Both the position numbers and the translations under genes were made by a program. Below, piece by piece: positions 52,983 to 61,982 of a stretch of 64,000 nucleotides of DNA (its first letter is position 1; each line of letters starts with the position of its first letter). Source of the DNA: Alphaproteobacteria bacterium. Its GTDB lineage: Bacteria; Pseudomonadota; Alphaproteobacteria; Micropepsales; Micropepsaceae. A model generated the notes under the pieces. That model was not told where the DNA came from, did no database searches, and saw only the letters and a list, made by a program, of their open reading frames with translations. The stretch is from contig JAGWMG010000004.1 in the NCBI GenBank assembly GCA_028871795.1, forward strand, positions 62,001-126,000. Direction: 5' to 3'.

Positions 52983-53724
52983 CCAGCCACCTGTAACCGA
53001 AGCCTGGGTAGTTTTTTATCTGCGCGAAATCCGGATCGACGTCGCGGAACTTCTGGCGGATGCGTTTGACGAAGGCGCGGACATTGGTGCGATAGCCGAT
53101 CTCGCCGTCGCCGGCCATGAAGCCTTCGCCGTGGACGATGTCGTAGATTTCCCGATAACTGACGTCCCGCCCGGACTGCTCCGTCAGATAGGCGACGATG
53201 TTGAACTCCGTCAGCGTCAAGCCGACGTTTGTCTGCTTCCAGAAGGCGCGCCGCGAATCGTAACGCAGCGTCAACTCCTTGAGCTGAATCAATTTGCTGT
53301 CGTCCGGGGACGAGCGCTGGAGGGCTCGCGCCTTGTTGCCGCTGAGGATCAGTTCGATTCGGCGCAGCAGGATCGCAAAGCTTCGCGATTTCTCCACGAA
53401 ATCTACCGCGCCGCCGAGCAGGCCCGCCTCCTCGTAGATCTGATCGTTCAGGACGGTCAGGAAAATGACGGGAATTTCCACTTTTTCGGTGCGCAGGCGC
53501 TGCAGCACCTCGATGCCCGTCATGCCCGGCATTTTCCAGTCGAGCAGGACGAGATCGGCGGTCGGTTCCGTGGCAAGATGGCGGATGGCGGCGGCGCCGT
53601 CGCCGAAGGCGGTGGTGGCGTAGCCCGCATCGACGAGGTTCGTGCTCACGGATTCGCGGAACAGCTCGTCGTCGTCCACGACCAGAACGTGGCCCCGGGC
53701 AGTCTGTACGCTAGCTTGGCCCAT
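52966..53724 (-). CDS. OmpR-type response regulator
   Basis: HVLVVDDDELFRESVSTNLVDAGY...LLDWKMPGMTGIEVLQRL; C-terminal winged helix LTEFNIVAYL...YPGFGYRWL. Confidence 0.93.
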   Translation of the reverse strand: MGQASVQTARGHVLVVDDDELFRESVSTNLVDAGYATTAFGDGAAAIRHLATEPTADLVLLDWKMPGMTGIEVLQRLRTEKVEIPVIFLTVLNDQIYEEAGLLGGAVDFVEKSRSFAILLRRIELILSGNKARALQRSSPDDSKLIQLKELTLRYDSRRAFWKQTNVGLTLTEFNIVAYLTEQSGRDVSYREIYDIVHGEGFMAGDGEIGYRTNVRAFVKRIRQKFRDVDPDFAQIKNYPGFGYRWLDGNEQ

Positions 53725-54190
53725 TGTTCCTCGCTGTCAGAATGCGACGAATACAGGTCTGCGACGTCTCGATCTGTGCGCCGTTGCCGTCGCTGACGCC
53801 GTATTTGAGGGCGTGGAAGTACGACGTCTTGATGTCGGGGTAAAAGAAGATTTGAAGCGAGCAATCGGCGGACGCATAAGTCCACACCAGCGACACGTCG
53901 CTCTTGTTGATGCGGGCAGGGGTGCCGAGCAGCTTTTCGACGGCGGAAGGACCCAGGCCGATGAGGCTGTTGGGGTCGATCGCTGCCACCCTTTCCGGTT
54001 CTTTGGTCTCATGAATCTCTCGGACTTGCCGTCTGGGTTTGACGGGTGGGGCGGCCGGCGGCGGCACCGGCTTCTCCGCCACGGGCTGCAGCTTGGGATC
54101 CGGCGACGTCATGCGGTTGAACAGCGCGCATCCGCTCACCATCGCGCCCAGGACAATTCCGAGCGCCGCAATGCGCCAGAATTGTGGCAT
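53711..54190 (-). CDS. Putative lipoprotein
   Basis: MPQFWRIAALGIVLGAMVSGCALF lipobox; Pro-rich linker, then IGLGPSAVEKLLGTPARI. Confidence 0.75.
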   Translation of the reverse strand: MPQFWRIAALGIVLGAMVSGCALFNRMTSPDPKLQPVAEKPVPPPAAPPVKPRRQVREIHETKEPERVAAIDPNSLIGLGPSAVEKLLGTPARINKSDVSLVWTYASADCSLQIFFYPDIKTSYFHALKYGVSDGNGAQIETSQTCIRRILTARNNGPS

Positions 54191-54503
54191 GCGGAGCTTG
54201 GTGTCGTTCTTTGGCTTGGCGCGCCCGACTGGCGGGCGGCGCGTGCGTCGGTAGTCGGCAGTTCGCACAAACATGCGCGCCTCCTAGTTGACGTTCGCTA
54301 GGCCACTTCCTCATTCGCCAGAGAATTCTGCGCACCGCTCGACGCGGGGCCGATGCTCGGGCTGCGTTGTACCTTCGTCCGCGCAATTAGTAACACGATG
54401 CGCCCTCGATGCCAGCCGTAACTTGGAACGCAAAAGCATTTTCTCGCGGCAGAATCGTCCCGCGCAGCCGGAATTTGAAACAATTGCTTCGCAAAAACCG
54501 CCG

Positions 54504-55256
54504 TTACGGCGCGCCTGCTATTCGCGCATTGAGCGACGCAAGGGGCGCGGGCCTTTGCCGGCTCGGGCCGTACAGGGCGACGATGCCGGCAATGTCTCCG
54601 GGCTGGAGCCCGTTCAAGTTGGCGTTGTATTCGAACGACATCAGTTCCCCTACGGGACTCGGGTGATCTAAGCCCAGCACATGTCCGATCTCGTGAGCCA
54701 GGATGTATCGCAGCTTGTATGATTTCCTTCCGCTGCGGGCGCCGGCGAGGTTCATCGCTGCGGGCACCGCCGCGATCCAATCGACGTCCGGGTTAAGGCA
54801 GATGATTCCCTTGCGGATGACGTCGGGGAAGTCGTCATTGGATGACGACACCGTCGTCACATCGGCGTACGCCAGTCCATCGGGCTTCGCTTCGGCGCTG
54901 ATCAGGACATCGGCCGAAGCTGCGTTCCGCGCTCGAAAGAAACGAACATTCCCCACATTTTCCCACATCGCGAACGCGGCGGACAGTTCGGCGTCGAAGA
55001 CGCGGCGCGGCACGCCGGAGTTCGTAAGCACGCCTGCGATGCTGCCAATGCTGCGACAGTTGACGGTCCCGGATGCGCTCGTCGGGCCGTCCACAACGGC
55101 GTAGGTCAGCGAAGCGCCCGCGCCCAGCACGGGCCGGCCCCATTTCACGTCATGGTCGTCCATTTGAAGGAGGCGGTAGCCTGATTCCGCGTGGGCGGTC
55201 GCAGCGGCCAGTCCCGCTACGGCAAGAAACAGGATGCCGCAGAACATCTTGCGCAT
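54504..55256 (-). CDS. Secreted matrixin-type (M10-like) zinc metalloprotease
   Basis: Signal peptide; HEIGHVLGLDHPSPVGELM matches HExxHxxGxxH followed by a Met. Confidence 0.88.
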   Translation of the reverse strand: MRKMFCGILFLAVAGLAAATAHAESGYRLLQMDDHDVKWGRPVLGAGASLTYAVVDGPTSASGTVNCRSIGSIAGVLTNSGVPRRVFDAELSAAFAMWENVGNVRFFRARNAASADVLISAEAKPDGLAYADVTTVSSSNDDFPDVIRKGIICLNPDVDWIAAVPAAMNLAGARSGRKSYKLRYILAHEIGHVLGLDHPSPVGELMSFEYNANLNGLQPGDIAGIVALYGPSRQRPAPLASLNARIAGAP

Positions 55257-55605
55257 ACGGTGGTCCGCCAAACCGCTTCGGCCGGGCCGCACCGCAGCAT
55301 CCACGCCAAAAAGGTTGCCTACCGGCAACCTTTGAGACACAGCAGGAAAGCGTGCCCAGGTTTTGTCCAATCCGTGCCCAACCGGGCTATTCGCTCGCGA
55401 ACCAGCCAAACTCTGCGCGCGAGCCCGCAAGTCGTCCGGCGAAATGCGCAGTCATAAAAGACAACTGCACAGTACCTCTTTTTTGTCCCACGAAGGTCAC
55501 AACCGCGCAAGGGCGTTGTCGCTAGCCTACTGCGACACTTCGGCGCGCAGGAAATGCTGGTGGGCAGAAACGCCCGGAATACTGGGCCAAACGGAAGAGG
55601 ATACG

Positions 55606-56049
55606 ATGAAGAAACTCTTGATGGCGTCAACGGTCGCCCTACTGAGCGCGGCTTCTTTCAGCCCGGTCTACGCGCAGGCTCCCGCGTCGCCTGCTCAGCA
55701 GCAGACGACGACGCCGGACCAAGGCCAGATGGCGCCGGCCCAGAATCAAACTCAAACTTCGCCGACGGTTGGCACCGCGATGCAGGCCGACCTCACAGGT
55801 CAAACGATCTACAGCAGCAAAGGCCACAAGATCGGAACGGTGTCGTCGATGGCAACGGACGCGCAGGGCCAACAGGCCGCAGTCGTCAGCATTGAGAAGT
55901 TCCTGGGTATGGGCGGCAAGAACGTCCAGTTCCCGGTGAGCTCGCTGTCGCCGAAGGACGGTGGCGGTTACACGACGTCCCTGACGTCAAAGGAGATCAA
56001 GAAGCTGCCTGAGGCATCGGCGGCGAGCACGACGACCCCAAGCCCTTAG
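55606..56049 (+). CDS. Secreted PRC-barrel domain protein
   Basis: Signal peptide; DLTGQTIYSSKGHKIGTVSSMATDAQGQQAAVVSIEKFLGMGGKNVQFPVSSL. Confidence 0.82.
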   Translation: MKKLLMASTVALLSAASFSPVYAQAPASPAQQQTTTPDQGQMAPAQNQTQTSPTVGTAMQADLTGQTIYSSKGHKIGTVSSMATDAQGQQAAVVSIEKFLGMGGKNVQFPVSSLSPKDGGGYTTSLTSKEIKKLPEASAASTTTPSP

Positions 56050-56065
56050 GCGGTCGCCTTAACCG

Positions 56066-56182
56066 GATAGTGGAGCACAATGCCATTCACGACGGACTCT
56101 CCCCCCAAAGCCCCTCGGTCGGCGTTGTGACACTGTGCTCCACTTAACTTACTACTTTTTTCCGGCTCACGGCCGGAGACCA
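56066..56182. repeat. Structured ~117-bp element, unit 1
   Basis: AGTGGAGCACA (56069) pairs with TGTGCTCCACT (56134-56144); conserved core CGGACTCTCCCCC..AAGCCCCTCGGTCGGCGTTGTGAC; T-tract; CCGGC/GCCGG hairpin. Confidence 0.8.
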
Positions 56183-56296
56183 GATAGTGGAGCACAGCGG
56201 CATATACCCGGACTCTCCCCCTAAGCCCCTCGGTCGGCGTTGTGACGCCGTGCTCCACTAACTTATTGTTTTTTTCCCGGCTCGCGGCCGGAGATG
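56183..56296. repeat. Structured ~117-bp element, unit 2
   Basis: Tandem copy of unit 1, starting 117 bp later; AGTGGAGCAC pairs with GTGCTCCACT (56250-56259). Confidence 0.8.
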
Positions 56297-56307
56297 AGGA
56301 GGAAGGT

Positions 56308-56643
56308 ATGCGAAGAAACGACATGACTGGTCGGTCGCTGTTCGCAGCGGTCCGACCCCACGGAAATCTTGCAAGGGCGTTGGCTCTTGCTTCGGTGTTG
56401 GCAGTCGCCGCCTGCGGCACCAATCCGGGCGATCGTATGCTGTCCGGCGCTGGACTTGGCGCGGCTGGAGGAGCCATCATAGGCGCCGCCACGGGCAACT
56501 GGGCCACGGGAGCGGCAATCGGCGCAGTCAGCGGTGCCGCCATCGGCGGCCTGACGAGTCCGTGCGATCTCGATTTGGGCACGCCCTATTGGAGACGGCA
56601 CGGCGGACGCAAGGCCTACGAGAAGCGCTGCGGTCACGACTGA
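56308..56643 (+). CDS. Glycine-zipper lipoprotein
   Basis: Lipobox ALASVLAVAACG; GAGLGAAGGAIIGAATGNWATGAAIGAVSGAAIGGL. Confidence 0.82.
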   Translation: MRRNDMTGRSLFAAVRPHGNLARALALASVLAVAACGTNPGDRMLSGAGLGAAGGAIIGAATGNWATGAAIGAVSGAAIGGLTSPCDLDLGTPYWRRHGGRKAYEKRCGHD

Positions 56644-56889
56644 TCGAACAGCGCTTCCGCGACTAGGGCGGCATTGTGCGGCGCATCGCAGGACTGTGCC
56701 GCACAATGCACGCAGTTGAGTATGCAAATCCCCGATCGGCCGCCGCCGCGCCGTCCGCGCAACGATCCGAAAACCGCGAAGCGGACCGAAACCGGGCTCC
56801 CCTCGGACCGGAAAAATCGCACATCTTGCGCAACCTCACATTAACCAAGAAGAACGACTGTATCCCCCTGCGATCCGAGGGGGGTCCAA

Positions 56890-58506
56890 GTGAGCGTTCA
56901 ACGTCTGCCTCGCGCCGTGCCCGACGCCGCCGGTCCCAAGGCCCTGGAAATGCTGTTCAGGCCGTTGCCTTTTCTCCTGATCGACGGAGGCGACCCCCGC
57001 TTGGCACTCGATCGGGCCATCGGGGCGAACGTCTATGGCTGCCGGCCGCATCCGACACCGGAAACAATGGCATTTTCTTCATCGACGGCGACGTCGATCT
57101 CGGAGCGTGCATACCGGCGTGCTGAAAGCGCCCGCAACGAGCTGTTGCGAGAGAGCATCGAACTGGGCGTGCTCGAAGCCTTCGAACGGCGGATCGAACG
57201 TCTGCGCCGTTCGCTGCGGGCGTGTCTCGAACTGGACGACGCGGAAATCGTCTTTTCACCCTCGGGCACGGACACGCAATTGCACGCGCTTTTCTTCGCG
57301 CGCCAGCTTCTGGACGGACCGGTGACGAGCATCGTCATCGCCGGCGACCAGACCGGAAGCGGCACGGCTTACACGAGCCGCGGACAGAATTTCTCGAATC
57401 GGACCGCGCGGGGAAAATCCGTCGAAAAGGGAGCGCCCATCGAAGGGCTGGCGGACGGCGTCGAAAGCCTTGGCATTTCCCTGTTCGCGCCGGACGGCGC
57501 CGTCCGTTCGACAAGCGAAATGGATGCCGCGGTGATCGAAGCGGTCGCCGGCCAAATACACCTCGGGCGCAAGGTCGTCGTGCAGACGATGGACTCTTCG
57601 AAGCTCGGCTGGCGCGCGCCCTCGGATGGCTGCCTGCGTTATCTGAGCAGCCGCTGGCCGCACGCGATACAGATCGTCGTCGATGCTTGCCAGCTGCGGA
57701 TCGGAAGAGGGCGTATCCGGAGCTATCTGGATCGCGGCTATATGGTGCTGATTACGGGCTCCAAGTTCTTCACCGGTCCGGCATTCAGCGGAGCGGCGCT
57801 GTTTTCGGCGGCGCTTGCGGGCTGCGTTGCCGCTCGGATGCCCAACGGCATTGCGGATTACGCCACGCGCTTCGACCTGCCGGCCTGCTGGCCCGCCCTC
57901 CGCGAGGCTTTGCCCGCGATCCCCAATTTCGGACAATGGCTGCGCTGGGAAGCGGCGTTAGAGGAGATGCGCGCCTATTACGCGCTGCCTTCACCCTATC
58001 GCCGATCGGCGCTCAGGCGCCTGGCCGAAGCGGTTCCGGCGATGATCGCCTCGTCGCGGCATTTGGGGTCGATGTCCGGGCGGGAAAGCCTGGCGGATTT
58101 CTTGGACGACGAGGAAATGTCCAGCCGGACGATCTTCCCGTTCTTCGTAAGGTGCGGCGGCCGCAATCTCGATCTCGACGAAATGACGAGAATCTATCGA
58201 GCCCTCAATCGCGATCTTTCAGCCGCCTTGCCGAAAGAGGCGACGGACTCCGAACGCGCCTTAGCGTCCGTTTCCTGCCATATCGGCCAACCGGTCAAGC
58301 TCCCCGTCGGCACCATCCTGCGCATCGGCATCGGCGCGCGGCACTTGTCCGACGCCTGGTCGGCGGATGCGCGGACGGCGGAGGACAACATCGACGCGAT
58401 CGTCGGCGGCATCCGCACCGTCGTACGCAAGATCGACCTGATCGTGCGCACGGGTATCCACGAACCGGCCGACACGACGGGCAAACCGCTGGCGAGGGCC
58501 GTATGA
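56890..58506 (+). CDS. Atypical PLP-dependent fold-type-I enzyme
   Basis: GTG start with upstream GAGGGGGG; FSPSGTDTQLHALFFARQL, VVDACQLRIGRGRIRSYLDRGYMVLITGSKFFTGPAFSGAALF (candidate Asp and PLP-Lys). Confidence 0.72.
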   Translation: MSVQRLPRAVPDAAGPKALEMLFRPLPFLLIDGGDPRLALDRAIGANVYGCRPHPTPETMAFSSSTATSISERAYRRAESARNELLRESIELGVLEAFERRIERLRRSLRACLELDDAEIVFSPSGTDTQLHALFFARQLLDGPVTSIVIAGDQTGSGTAYTSRGQNFSNRTARGKSVEKGAPIEGLADGVESLGISLFAPDGAVRSTSEMDAAVIEAVAGQIHLGRKVVVQTMDSSKLGWRAPSDGCLRYLSSRWPHAIQIVVDACQLRIGRGRIRSYLDRGYMVLITGSKFFTGPAFSGAALFSAALAGCVAARMPNGIADYATRFDLPACWPALREALPAIPNFGQWLRWEAALEEMRAYYALPSPYRRSALRRLAEAVPAMIASSRHLGSMSGRESLADFLDDEEMSSRTIFPFFVRCGGRNLDLDEMTRIYRALNRDLSAALPKEATDSERALASVSCHIGQPVKLPVGTILRIGIGARHLSDAWSADARTAEDNIDAIVGGIRTVVRKIDLIVRTGIHEPADTTGKPLARAV

Positions 58507-59714
58507 CTATTTGCTGCGACCGCATCGGCGTGGCGAAGCTGACGAAAATGGCCTTCGATGGCGTCAACTTGCGTCCTCTGTGGCACGAACTGATGGAAAA
58601 GGTGACCGACGATGCCGAAGGCGCCGGCATCGGCATGGACCTGTCGGTCATCGCGCAATTGCTGGGAGACCAGGCGACCGGCCTTGCCATCCAAAAGGAA
58701 GTCCTCGGCTATCAGCGACTGTTCCGGTCGCCTTGCGCGACGCCGACGCCGCGATTGCGGGTTCTGGCGCTGGCGGCGGAAATGGACATCGGCGGCAACA
58801 CGCCCATCGAGTTCCTGCTGGAAGGCTCTGATGTCGCGTTGACCACGCTTTATGTCGTTCCCGGCCAGACGTGGCCGAATCCGCTTCCGCAGCACGACGT
58901 GGCTATCGTCGTCGTGCCGGACGACGCCCGGACGCAGGAAACGCTCACCGAAATAGAGTGTCACACCGGCAACTGGCCGTGCAAAATCCTCAATCCACCC
59001 ATGCGGATTCGCCAGCAGGACCGCGACCGCCTCCATCGCCTTTTGAATGCGGTCCCCGGCCTGGGGATTCCCGCGACGGTCCGCATACCCCGAGCCGGTC
59101 TGGCGGAATTGAGCGAAGAGACACTTCCGCGATGGCTGGAGGTAGGACGGTTTCCGTTGATCGCGCGGCCGATCTGTTCGCACGCCGGCCGCGGTCTCGC
59201 CAAACTGGAAACGCCGTCCGACATCGTGGGTTACCTTGCGGAACGCGGCGAAACCGAATTCTTTATTTCTCGCTTCGTCGATTATTTGAGCAAGGACGGG
59301 ATGTTCCGGAAATATCGGCTGGTCTGCGTCGACGGCCGGCCTTACGCCTGCCACATGGCGATTTCCGAGCAGTGGAAAATCTGGTACCTGAACGCCGATA
59401 TGGCGCTCAGCCCGGACAAGCGTGCCGAGGAAGCGCATTTCATGGCGACCTTCGACGACGAATTCGCGGTGCGCCATGCGGCTGCCCTCGCCGAGATGAC
59501 CCGGCGTATCGGCTTGGACTACTTCATGGTCGATTGCGCCGAGACCAAGACGGGAGAGCTTCTGGTCTTCGAGGCGGACAATACGGCCATTGTCCACAAT
59601 ATGGACCCACCGGACATCTATCCCTACAAGGCCCCGCAGATGCAGAAGGTTTTCGACGCCTTCGTCGCCATGCTGTATAAGCGCGCCGGAAATCCTCGAG
59701 CCTGCGCTGCGTGA
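58503..59714 (+). CDS. ATP-grasp ligase (RimK/glutathione-synthetase-like)
   Basis: FPLIARPICSHAGRGLAKL, FFISRFVDYLSKDGMFRKYRLVCVDGRPYACHMAISEQWKIWYLNADM, DYFMVDCAETKTGELLVFEADNTAIVHNMD; ATGA overlap. Confidence 0.82.
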   Translation: MTICCDRIGVAKLTKMAFDGVNLRPLWHELMEKVTDDAEGAGIGMDLSVIAQLLGDQATGLAIQKEVLGYQRLFRSPCATPTPRLRVLALAAEMDIGGNTPIEFLLEGSDVALTTLYVVPGQTWPNPLPQHDVAIVVVPDDARTQETLTEIECHTGNWPCKILNPPMRIRQQDRDRLHRLLNAVPGLGIPATVRIPRAGLAELSEETLPRWLEVGRFPLIARPICSHAGRGLAKLETPSDIVGYLAERGETEFFISRFVDYLSKDGMFRKYRLVCVDGRPYACHMAISEQWKIWYLNADMALSPDKRAEEAHFMATFDDEFAVRHAAALAEMTRRIGLDYFMVDCAETKTGELLVFEADNTAIVHNMDPPDIYPYKAPQMQKVFDAFVAMLYKRAGNPRACAA

Positions 59715-61165
59715 ACGCCAAGAAACGCGAACTGCCCGGCATAACCCTCGATCCCGAAGACTGGTCCGAACTGCGGGCGCTGGGCCATCTTATGCTCGAC
59801 GACATGATCGATTACATTGAGCACGTCCGCGAGCGTCCCGTCTGGCGGCCGATTCCACAAGAGGCGCGCGACCGGTTCCGCGCTGAGCTGCCGCGCGAGG
59901 CGACCGAGCTTGGCGCGGCGTACGACGAATTTTCCCGGTTTGTGGCCCCCTACACGAGCGGGAATATCCATCCCGGATTCATGGGCTGGGTTCACGGCGG
60001 CGGCACGGCGGTGGGGATGCTTGCGGAAATGCTGGCGGCGGGACTTGACGCCAATCTGGGCGGTCGCGACCAGATGCCCATCGAGGTCGAGCGCCAGATC
60101 GTCGAATGGGCCCGTTCGATGTTCGGCTTTCCCGCGGGAGCGAGCGGCGTCTTCGTCACCGGTACGTCCGCCGCGAATCTGCTCGCCGTCTTGATCGCAC
60201 GCACGGGCGCGTTGGGCCGCGAGGTCCGACAAACCGGCGTTTCGGCCAAGGGTGGCGTGCTACGCGCCTACACCTCCACGGGGGCGCATGTCTGCATCAG
60301 TCAGGCCTTCGAAATTTCCGGGCTGGGCTCCGATGTCTTGCGGCGGGTTCCGGCGGATGCGTCATATCGCATGGACCTGCCGGCGTTGCGCCGGGCGATC
60401 GCCGAGGATCGCGCCGCCGGATTGTCGCCGTTCCTCGTAGTCGGCACCGCGGGCACGGTCGATACGGGCGCCATCGACGATCTCGGCGCCTTGGCCGATC
60501 TTTGCGCCAAGGAACAGCTGCATTTTCACATCGACGGCGCCTTCGGCGCCTTGGCGGTGTGGTCTCCCGAACTCGCACCGCTGGTCAAAGGCATCGAGCG
60601 CGCGGATTCCATCGCCTTCGATTTCCACAAATGGGCGCAGGTTCCGTACGATGCCGGGTTCCTGCTGGCGCGCAACGGCGAACTGCACCGCGCGACCTTC
60701 GCTTCGTCCGCCGCCTATCTGCGCCGGGAAGCGCGCGGCCTGGCGGGAGGTTCGCCGTGGCCGAGCGAATTCGGTCTCGATTTGTCGCGCGGATTCCGCG
60801 CCTTGAAGACCTGGTTCACATTGAAGACCTTCGGCACCGACCGCATGGGCGCCGTGATCGCCCGCACCTGCTCTCTCGCGAAGTACCTGGAGCGCCGCGT
60901 CCTGGCCGAGCCGCAGCTCGAATTGCTGGCGCCGGTCGCACTGAACATCGTCTGCTTCCGCCATCGCGGGAACGATGCGCTCAATGCGCAGATTGTCGTC
61001 GATCTGCACGAATCCGGAATCGCGGCTCCGTCCACGACTTCGCTCGGCGGCCGTCTCGCCATCCGCGCCGCGTTCGTCAACCACCGCACGCAGACCTGCG
61101 ACGTCGATGCTTTGGTCGATGCCGTCATCCGGTTTGGGAAGGAACGGTCGGCGCGGGATCAGTGA
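59711..61165 (+). CDS. Group II PLP-dependent decarboxylase (aromatic-L-amino-acid/glutamate decarboxylase family)
   Basis: HPGFMGWVHGGGTAVGMLAEML...GVFVTGTSAANLLAVLIAR...HIDGAFGALAV...DSIAFDFHKWAQVPYDAGFLL; GTGA overlap. Confidence 0.93.
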   Translation: MNAKKRELPGITLDPEDWSELRALGHLMLDDMIDYIEHVRERPVWRPIPQEARDRFRAELPREATELGAAYDEFSRFVAPYTSGNIHPGFMGWVHGGGTAVGMLAEMLAAGLDANLGGRDQMPIEVERQIVEWARSMFGFPAGASGVFVTGTSAANLLAVLIARTGALGREVRQTGVSAKGGVLRAYTSTGAHVCISQAFEISGLGSDVLRRVPADASYRMDLPALRRAIAEDRAAGLSPFLVVGTAGTVDTGAIDDLGALADLCAKEQLHFHIDGAFGALAVWSPELAPLVKGIERADSIAFDFHKWAQVPYDAGFLLARNGELHRATFASSAAYLRREARGLAGGSPWPSEFGLDLSRGFRALKTWFTLKTFGTDRMGAVIARTCSLAKYLERRVLAEPQLELLAPVALNIVCFRHRGNDALNAQIVVDLHESGIAAPSTTSLGGRLAIRAAFVNHRTQTCDVDALVDAVIRFGKERSARDQ

Positions 61166-61866
61166 TGCCCGATGCAGACGGGCGTCGCGGGCTGCTCCGT
61201 CGCGAACTGCGGAAACAGCACGTTGTTCTCCAGATGGATGTGCTGCATCAGGTCGTCGATCAGCTTACGGACTCCGGCATAAAGCGCGTGCCAAGTGGTG
61301 CAGGCCCCGTCGGGCAGCTCGCAATTGTGCGTAAGCGCCTCGATGCGGCGCAACTGCTCGCCGACGTCGTCGTGTTCCAGCCGCATGCGGGCGATGGGAT
61401 GGCCGATCATCGAACTTCCGCCCTCGCACATCAACGGAAACAGGATCTCTTCCTCTTTGCGCATATGGGTGTCGAGTTCGGCGGCCAGTTCTCCGAGCGC
61501 TGCGGCGAGCCCGGCGGGCACTTGCGGGTGATCGCGGTGGACCGCTTCCACACGTTTGGCCAGACGGACAAGCTCCGGCAATTCCTGGCGATGGACGTCG
61601 TGATAGCGGCGCAGAATGTGGTCGATCAGCGCGTTGGGCTCGGATGGCGTTTCGGCGGCGTAGGGATCGAGCGCTTCAAGCTGGCCGACGATTTCGTCGA
61701 GGGGGGCGCCTTTGGCTTGTGCCGCCTTCTCCAGCGCCACGTCGCCGCCGCAGCAGAAATCGAGCTTGTGCTTGCGGAAGACCGCCGTAGCACCCGGCAA
61801 TTCGGCGGCGATGGCGCCAACGGTGCGTTTCTCGAAGGGGCGCCGCGCGTGCATTTCGTTCGGCAT
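61159..61866 (-). CDS. ric: Iron-sulfur cluster repair di-iron protein (DUF542/Ric/ScdA/YtfE)
   Basis: TVGAIAAELPGATAVFRKHKLDFCCGGDVALEKAA; hemerythrin-like HDVHRQELP, HMRKEEEILFPLM, HDDVGEQLR, HIHLENNVLFP. Confidence 0.93.
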   Translation of the reverse strand: MPNEMHARRPFEKRTVGAIAAELPGATAVFRKHKLDFCCGGDVALEKAAQAKGAPLDEIVGQLEALDPYAAETPSEPNALIDHILRRYHDVHRQELPELVRLAKRVEAVHRDHPQVPAGLAAALGELAAELDTHMRKEEEILFPLMCEGGSSMIGHPIARMRLEHDDVGEQLRRIEALTHNCELPDGACTTWHALYAGVRKLIDDLMQHIHLENNVLFPQFATEQPATPVCIGHH

Positions 61867-61908
61867 CGAAAGTTTCTCCTTCTCGGTCTCAATCGGCCGA
61901 TCATAAAG

Positions 61909-61925
61909 AAGTATATCATATACAT
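61909..61925 (-). promoter_or_regulatory. Candidate NsrR operator upstream of ric
   Basis: AAGTATATCATATACAT contains a perfect GTATAT-C-ATATAC palindrome, 43 bp upstream of the ric start. Confidence 0.6.
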
Positions 61926-61982
61926 ATTTAAGGAGAAATTGCCCATGATGCAATGGTTTTTATCGCACTGCGACAATTGGGG

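Noticed and set aside
56046-56582. 178-aa minus-strand ORF spanning the duplicated element
   Set aside because: Crosses two tandem structured repeats and is antisense to the glycine-zipper gene; composition looks non-coding.
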